From NCBI RefSeq assembly GCF_905475465.1, contig NC_062242.1, forward strand, positions 2,507,501 through 2,571,500: a stretch of DNA of 64,000 nt. The letters are read 5' to 3'. Of the stretch, positions 37,401 through 46,400 are shown piece after piece (position 1 is the stretch's first letter; each line of letters begins with the position of its first letter). The stretch is from Pieris napi (lineage: Eukaryota; Arthropoda; Insecta; Lepidoptera; Pieridae). The notes under the pieces were generated by a model. It searched no databases. It saw nothing but the letters and a program-made list of their open reading frames with translations, and had not been told where the DNA came from. The translations under genes and the position numbers were made by a program.

Positions 37401-40400
37401 AAAATGATGCGTAGTTTTGTCAACGGATGGCACCACATGCTGTTTGCATTCGTAAAATTAATTTACTTATTTATTGTTATTCGATAACTTATCCGATATT
37501 TTAGTACTTATTCTGCTATTCGGAGTTGAGAAGAATCCACTAAAAAAGATATAACTAACATCGGTCCAGCCGTTCTCGAGTTATAAGTGTTGTAACAAAC
37601 ACGACTTTCTTTTATATATATAGATGTTCATCCATCAAAACTGTTTGGCCTTATTATAAAACGTGAACTAAAGATAACATCTTGTTACCATAGTAACGAG
37701 CTACTATCTTTCATCTACGATTTCGAAAAAGGCCGAAAAGGTCTTGAAAATAAATACTAGATATTGTGACATCGATAATAAGATGATATCAAGATTATCT
37801 TTTTACTTCGCGTTCGGATTTCAAGCCGTTAATTCGGTCGTAGCCTATTTCAATACATGGACTGTCCAACACAAATAATTTCAATACTAACCAGTAGTCG
37901 AAATACACTGCTGGGTTTTATACTATTCGTCCAATCAAGTGGCTTTATAACCCCGTAAAGGTTTATTCAGGGCAGGAGATTTGAGATTGATAAGATCTCT
38001 GTTTGTTTGATAATTTTTCTCTGATATAGGTTTCTGTGTCTGAAACACGTCGTGAATTTTAAGGCTCAGATCTTCTCGTACCTTCACTCTATAAACAAGT
38101 GTTGATTAGACCTTGATAATCCTTTGGTGTTGTGTTGATTCTAACGGTTGAGAGTTAAGTCGCACGCGTAATTTACTTGGCCAACACCGTTATCGTGTTG
38201 TGCAAATTAAAACTCATACAGCAAAAACTCATTGTAGCAGTTTAAAATTATGAGAAAAATCTATAAAGAATATTTACGAATGAATCGTGTGTATTTGCGA
38301 TCGGATAAATATTGCATTTGGAAATGAAATACAAATCCCCCGGGAAATTTTATTCACGGCGTGATGTGGTGTGGGTCTAAGTCTGACTTTGTGACTAAAT
38401 ATATATAGCAAACAAGTTTTGCCTGTTATTTAATTTGTCATTTAAAAGACTATTGGTGTCTAAATTAAGAACAAATACCTGACGTGTTTTTTGTGCAAGG
38501 CTTAGTTGGAAAACTGTACATCAAAACTCTAATATGTATAACGAAAATACCAGTTTAACTAGGTCACTTGGTTTTCGATAAATTATTTAAGAACTACAAT
38601 TTAAATTTCCTTATATGATATTAGATAGAAAATGGCTGCCAATGTTTTAAATTTCAGTTAAATGAGTGTATACTAAGTGACCGTTTCATGTCCGACTTCG
38701 TATGATTAAGGGAAATTAGTTAATTTAATGTCTTAACAAATCTAATAAAAATAGAAAATATATGTTTATTTACTCAAAACTTGAGCTCGAAATTAATAAT
38801 TGAAACGCAAATAAAAGAACAAATAATATACATTCAAAGCAAGTAGAATGAACAATCTAATTTAAAAGTGTCCAGGGTTAGAGTGACGCAGGTACTTAGA
38901 ATAACGTCAAGGCCAATTAATTAAATCTCCTATTACAGTAATCAAAACAAAAGTAAATAATCTAAAGCCAAAAACACAGACGCAGTGTGTCGCTGATACG
39001 ATTAGTTTCATCAGATATACCTAGTCCGTTTTCATATTATTATTAGACTTATATATATATTATACTAGCTGACCCGGCAAACGTTGTTTTACCCTGTATT
39101 TCTAGGAAACATTTTTTTAGTTCAATAAAAATAACTATCAATTATAAAAAATTGGGATTGATCGTATAGGGAGGAAAATGAAGGGTTGTTTATATTTTTG
39201 AATGATAAAAACAAAAAATTTTGTCGAAAAAAAAATTTGGGGTGGACACCCATTTACGGTCACTTAGGGGTTTAAAAGATAGATAGTAGCCGATTCTCAG
39301 CCTTACTCAATATGCAATCAAAAATCATAAGAATCGGTCCCGCCGTTTCGGAGGAGTATCGGACACGAGAATTTTATATATTAGATATTATATTGTGCAT
39401 AAAAAAGAAGAAAAGTCATAAAAAACATAAAACTAGAACAAAGAACAATCATGTAAAATAATACAAATTACAAAACTATCATTCTATTATAGTTTTTGTT
39501 CACAAAATAATATGCTTTTTATTATTAACGAAAAAACAGATTGATTGACAGAAGGTTATTCGAAATACAACTTTTTAAAATTCTAAATAATAAGGTTTTA
39601 CATCAATACTTCCTCTAAAACATTAGATATTTCAATTTTAATATAAAAACATGAATAAATTAAAAAAAAAAAAAAAAACAGTTCAAATCATTCCCAGAGC
39701 AGAACGTGATTCAGCAAATCTCAGACGAGGTAGCGGCTTGGTAAGGATATCAGCGAGTTGTTGATCACCTGGTACATGTTGTATGTTCAACCTTCCATCC
39801 TCCAATTCCTTTCGAATATAATGGTACCTCACTTCGATATGCTTGGTCCTCTTGTGGAATTCATGATTTTTCGCTAACTTGATTGCGCTTTGACTGTCCA
39901 CAAAAAGAACCGGAACGTTGTCTAAGGGAGAAACTTCTGTAAACAGTCGCGCCAACCAAACTGATTCCCTCGCAGCTTCACCAGCAGCGACATACTCAGC
40001 CTCAGTTGTGGATAAGGACACACACTCTTGACGTCTGCTAGCCCAAGGTATTGGTCCTCCACTATGCATGAAAACAATCCCGCTGACCGACCGACGAGTG
40101 TCAGATTGACTAGCATAATCAGCATCACTGTACGCCTTCAATGCACTTCCTCCAGAACCAGCCTCATACCTGATGCCAACCGAACTAGATCCTTTAATGT
40201 ACCTCAGGATTCTTTTGACCAGCAACCAGTGAACTTCTTCCGGATTTTCCAGGAATTGCGACGCGTAACTAATTGCGAACGCGATGTCAGGACGAGTGGC
40301 TACAGCTAAGTACATCAAACATCCTACAGCTTCACGGTAAGGAGCAGATGTTTTCAAACCAGTTTTCTCCTCCAATTGCACGTATTTTTCGATGGGTGTC

Positions 40401-43400
40401 GAGACAGCGTTTGCTTCTGCCATGTTGAACTTCTGAAGAAGACTTTCTGCATACACCTTCTGACTCAAACGGATTGAGCCATCTTCCTCTCGTTCGATGA
40501 GCATATTCAAGAAAGAACCAAGCTCTTCAAGAGTGATCTTGAACTCCATCTCCAGCTTCCTCAGGAACTCTTGAATAATGCCATCTTTCGTCGCAACAAC
40601 CAAGCCATCGTCCACGTACAAAACAACGATCAGCTTATCTTCATCAGATATACGATAAAAAAGACACGGATCAGCTTCACTTTGGACAAGACCAAACTTA
40701 CAGATTAAAAACTTTTTGAATCGATTGTTCCAGCACCTTGGCGATTGCTTCAAACCATAGAGACTCCTAATCAGCAAGCACACAAGATTAGAACCGTCTT
40801 CAAAACCTTCAGCTTGATTCATGTAGATTTCTTCGTCCAGGAAGCCGTTCAAAAATGCCGTCTTGACATCAAACTGGGCAAACTTGAGATGTTCCTTGGC
40901 AGCAATACTCAGGATCGCCCTGATTGTATTAAAGCGAGCTACAGGACTGAATGTTTCATTATAATCGATACCTTCTCGTTGACTGTATCCCTTCGCAACA
41001 AGTCGAGCTTTGTAACGACAGATCTTCCCTTCCGCATCTCGTTTGATACGAAAGACCCAGCGATTGGCGATAGTCTTCCTTCCTGGTGGTAACTCTGTCA
41101 AAGTCCAGGTTCCATTTTCCTCCAGCGAAGACATTTCTTCTTTCATCGCAGCCTTCCAGTGCACATGATCAGCCGACTCCATGGCTTCGTTGTAGCTTCG
41201 AGGTTCGTCTAACTCTGCAAGAAACATCTCATTGAATCTTACAGGTTTCTGAAGAGTACTTCTATCTCGAAGACGCCGTTGAATGGGCTCCTTTGCAGTC
41301 TTGGGGGTTTCATCGATCTCTTCGATTCGCGGTTCAGCATCAACAACTCGATCTGGTAACACAGGATTCGGGACTTCAGGCAGAATTGGAGCTTCAGGTA
41401 AGTTCAGAACTCTAGGAGAGTTCAGATTTTCAAGATGGTCTTCAATTTCTTCGACAACGGGATCCTTTTCTGTAGATTCAGCAGGAAACAATGCCAAAAC
41501 TTTAGAGGAATGCTCTGGACCGAACACTACCTCTCTACTTCGAATCACGTTCCTCGTGTCCTTTATCCACACACGAAAACCATCAATGTCGTTGGAATAC
41601 CCGACGAATACTCCCTGGGCACCTTTGGCATCCCACTTCTTCCGACGTTCTTTGGGCACCATCAAGTAGCAAACGGTTCCAAAGATATGGAACCTATTCA
41701 GATGAACGCTCTTCTCAACGAACAACTCGTAAGGAGTTTTACCCTCTACAGAACTTGGACCAGTTCGGTTGAGGATGTACACCACCGCGTTGACAGCTTC
41801 AGCCCACAGAAACTTCGGTAGATCTTTGCTAACAAGCATAGTACGTGCTAGGTCATCAATTGTTCTGTTTGATCGTTCAGCACAACCGTTTTGTTGAGGC
41901 GTGTACGGATTGGTGACTACCATCTTCGTTCCTTCAGACTTCATAAGATTTTGCATCGCTCCATTTACAAATTCTCCTCCTCCGTCACACTGGAACACCT
42001 TAACTGGTCGACCACGTTGATTCTTCACAAACTGCAACATTTCTTTGACCTTGTCAATGACCTCAGATTTCCTTTTCAAGAAGTAGACCAGGCGAAATCT
42101 GGAGTAATCACACATGAAACAGACAAAGTATCTGGAACCACCAATCGACTCCTGTTCCATTGGACCACAGACATCAGCATGAATCACCTCACCTGGCTCA
42201 GAAGATCGCTGTTGACGTGAGTTGAACGGTTGTCGATGCTGCTTACCTTCTACACAGGATCCACAGAACTCATCATCAGGTTTCACATGAATTCCGTGTT
42301 TCTTGAGTACCTGAGCAACATGACGTTTGTTTTGATGGCCCAAACGTTCATGCCAAACTTGAAGCGAGTCCTTGAATGCCAGGTTAGCTTCACTCACACA
42401 GCACGTGTCCGGTTCGTTGATTCTGAGCATCATCTTGAATAGTTGACCAGTTCGTACACCTTGCGCCTTGACAACACCATTCAGCAGGAACTGACATCTA
42501 TCCTTGGAAGACCTGAAAGTCATGCCTTTATCCAGCGCACGCGTGACCGAAAACAGATTCCTTCGGGCATCAGGAACATACAGCACGTTTTCCATGTAAC
42601 AAGCAGTCCAATGTCCATTCACAAGCGCTTCGAAGTTGATAGTTCCTCTTCCCAAGGCACGCATCACTGAATTGTTCCCGATACGAATTTCAGCTGGAAT
42701 CGAGAAAGCTTCAAAGAATGTATACCATTCTTTCTTGAAGGTCATATGGTCAGTCGCACCAGAATCGATGATCCAAACTTCATTCTTGGATTCCGCATTG
42801 AAGACTTCACTAACGAAAGCTTGATTTTTACCTTCAGAGACCACATCACCAGATTTCTTCTTCTTTGCTGTTGGACAATCTCTTCGAAAATGACCAACTC
42901 CTTGACAACCGTAGCACTTGAAGATAGACTTCTTTCCCTTCTGGTTGGACTTGACATCATCTTTGGCCTGCTTACCACCATGTTGACTTCCACTTGCACC
43001 TTTGGATTGAACCTTCAACTTGGTTGCCATCAATGCCGATAAATTGTCCACCTTTTCTTGCCGAAGCTTTCTTCTGTGCTCATCAGATGTCAAAACATTT
43101 ATAAGGTTATCAAGAGTTTGTTGATCGTCCGATCTGGCCCACCAGGCTTGTCTGAAACTTTCAAAACTGTCAGGCAAAGTTTCCAGCAACTTAACCATCA
43201 AAGCTGACTCATCGGGTTTAACCTTCAACTGCTGCATACGAAGAATCAAACCTTCAAATTTAGCTATATGGCTTACCATATCATCCGCTAAATTCATGTC
43301 AAAACTAAAAAACTCAGTCTGCACCGAATGAACAGCTTGCTTAGTTTGTTGTTCATAAATACCGTGCAGTTTGGTCCACATCTGATGAGCAGTCTCGCAG

Positions 43401-46400
43401 GCGACGATCAGGGTCATAACTCTCGAATCAATTGTCTTGACGATGATTTGACAAGCTGCGCGATCTGCTTTGTCCCAAACTTTCATTGCTGCTGCGTGAG
43501 CCGCACGTTTATCCGCCGTCGCATTATCAACCAACACTGGTTTAGACAACTCTCCAATACTGACTTCATAGGCTCCATCAGTTGCACGCAATAAATTACG
43601 CACCATAAATTTCCAAATATTCCAGTTTTCCGAACCCTTCAACTTCTCAATACCTTGAAATTCCATGATTGTCAGTCACCAAAATTCCAGCAACTATCAC
43701 CACCAGGTTGTGAGATGAAAATGTCCCAGAAAACACTATTTGTTTCGTTCAATCTTCGTTGAAAACGTTGATCCAATCAAATCTAACCACGCTCTGCTAC
43801 CATATTATAGTTTTTGTTCACAAAATAATATGCTTTTTATTATTAACGAAAAAACAGATTGATTGACAGAAGGTTATTCGAAATACAACTTTTTAAAATT
43901 CTAAATAATAAGGTTTTACATCAATACATTCAACCATCGCATGCCACACGAAGAGTTTCAGCAAATTGCAAAACTACGTTGTAATTAAGTTTTTACGTTT
44001 GTTAAAATTAAAAGTAATGCCTCAACCAATTGTACGCTGAAAGGAACATCCCTCGAGTACAATATTTACCAGTGAATAATGACTCACAAGATAAAAGAAA
44101 TAAATGTAATTCATGACAAAGAACGTAAATTGAACTTTGAGCTTTTGTATTTTCTACCTTGTATGTTATATTACAAGTCGAACGTATCTCACTGAATATT
44201 GCATTTCGTATTATGCTCCCTGTCTGTACATATATATATATTATTTATATATGTCTCTGCTTCTACGTTTATTGGTAATCGTTTTCGAATGCACAGCATG
44301 TTTCGGATAAGGAGGGAGCTTGTAGTTTATTGTTTATCAGAATGCCAAATCATAAAATGACTGCTTCACGACTGATTTGAGCGCGATCGCCGCTGCGAAA
44401 ACCGCTGTGAGAGTTCGAAAAGTGAGTTACAGAGTCGCAAGCCTGCTCTGAGATGAGAGTCGCACGCTGAAGCCACTAGGCCAACACATTTATAATCAGT
44501 GTTCAACATGCGGCTGAAATGTAAAAAACGCTTTCTTTGTCTTCATTTATCTCTTTCTCTGATTTCTTATATGTGAAAGCTCTAGGTATTAAAAACATAC
44601 AAAACCCTGCTATCATTGACTACTTCCTTTTATTTTTTTCCAACGTTAGGAAATGCTAAATTTATAATACCTGCAGAATTTTATTAAAGCAGGGATTATG
44701 TGGGACTCAGACATAATATTTACAACCCTACCCACTAAAACCTGACGGATGCCTTCAGCTCGCCAAAGAGCGGAGGCAGGTAACAGCTGAGCCCTATCCT
44801 TACCCCCGCCAAACGCGAATGCCACAATACCATGACTCCTCCCACGAACAAATCTTCAGAATCTTAACTTAGGGCAGACGTGCGAAAGGAACTGCCGTAA
44901 AAATGATGTCAGTATAACTACTGTCCTTGTGTAATAACTTAATTATTTTTATCCAAAATATTTAATGTGCATATCCGCTGTTATATATAGTTTACAAATC
45001 TGTAATTTGTTTTAGCGTTCACGATGATAACACGGTACGAGTCTACGTGGATTGTCGCTGGCTGAGGACGGATGTACTTGAAAAAGACGCTTTGGATACG
45101 CCGAGGGACGCCGATCTCATTATAGGCTATCTCTTCTCGGTAAGACCTTTATTAAAAAGGGACAACCCAAATATTTATACGGCTATTAAATGACGGGTCC
45201 AGCGGATAGGGCCAGCTACTCTTCGCACGTCACCTTCCCATCTTTATTTATCTTCTTTCATCATTTTAAGAAGATTAGGTGTTTATATTTAATTAAGTCT
45301 TTTAAGTTATTCTACTGCCCTTATTCATAAAAATAAACGGTCTTATTTCACTAACGTAACGTCCTCTTTTTATCACAACGTATATATAAACATAATTTGA
45401 TAAAAAGGGACTAAAAGATTTTAAACTGATTTAGTTTTTTGGAATATCGGGTTTTATTTAAAATGATTTTACCCGTTTTACTAATGATGATATATCATTT
45501 TTTCAAGTCCAAAACGCAAAAAGTTTCAATTTGCGTTAGGAAATTATATTTTCCTATGATCAGCCTTTGTCTACCAACAACACTTAGTGTTTTACCGATG
45601 AACGTTTGCTTTCCTTTTATTGTATATTTCTGTTTATTCATGTATCTAAATAACTTTTCCATCAATTTAATTTAAAATATGTGTTTATTTTACTGAATTA
45701 TTTCTGCAAAAGGACAAGCAAGGAAAGCGAAAGAAGTGTTTTCTTTGATTCAAAAGGAATTATGCTTTATTAATCCTATGATTCGTTAAAAGCTTCCGGT
45801 GAACTATATAAGAAAATCTCGCGATAAATCTTATTTACGACGCGATTTGATGAAAATAAAAAGCGGAAAATTAATTTTCCGCGAATGACGTAATTTTTCC
45901 TGAATGAGTATAATGTGTCGACATTTTTTTCATAACGCCACACTTTGTTTAATGAAACCATTAATCATTTTTTAAAATGTTTTTCCTTGTATACGTGATG
46001 AGGTAGTTTGCCAACTTAATAGAATCTCATTTTAAGTGGAATGTTTTTGATTAGCGTTGTAATTTTAATGATTAATATTTGGTTTTATTTATTTTTTCTA
46101 CTCGGTACTTTCTTCTTACTTCTAACTCTTCTTCTTCTTATTGTGCAAGGTACAATTTTTAACACCTAAAAGACGTTGTATTTTTAATACTGTAGGTCAA
46201 GAATCAAATCCACTTACAAATGTTTATTGTTTTTGAATCACACTCAATATGTTCGATTCAATAAGAATCAAACCGTTACAAATCCAATAAAATAACATTC
46301 TGTACTTTTTTCTGGCTTTTGTGTGCAATTCGTTTATGGTTTTCGATATATTGGAGCAATGGCGTTACTGTCAGATGTCACTGTCATTAATCATTATGCC

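Larger units (their letters stand above)
39480..43931 (-). mobile_element. Full-length Ty1/copia LTR retrotransposon with TSD
   Basis: 5-bp target duplication CATTC (39480-39484 and 43927-43931) encloses two identical 124-bp LTRs (39485-39608; 43803-43926), a primer-binding site, a polypurine tract and an unbroken gag-pol frame. Everything reads on the minus strand, antisense to the host gene in whose sixth intron it sits. LTR identity means a very recent insertion, perhaps polymorphic in the population. Confidence 0.95.
36036..45015 (+). other. Intron 6
   Basis: 9.0 kb, donor GTGAGT, acceptor TTTGTTTTAG. It carries two Helitron-like elements, the full-length copia element in antisense, a half MITE and a SINE stub. 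Nothing is seen in 36120-36600, 36720-37070, 37630-39060 and 43932-44304. A GC-richer patch at 44690-44880 is unidentified. Confidence 0.8.

Noticed and set aside
40745..43594. Several plus-strand frames of 60-128 codons
   Set aside because: All lie antisense to the copia gag-pol frame and show no independent features.
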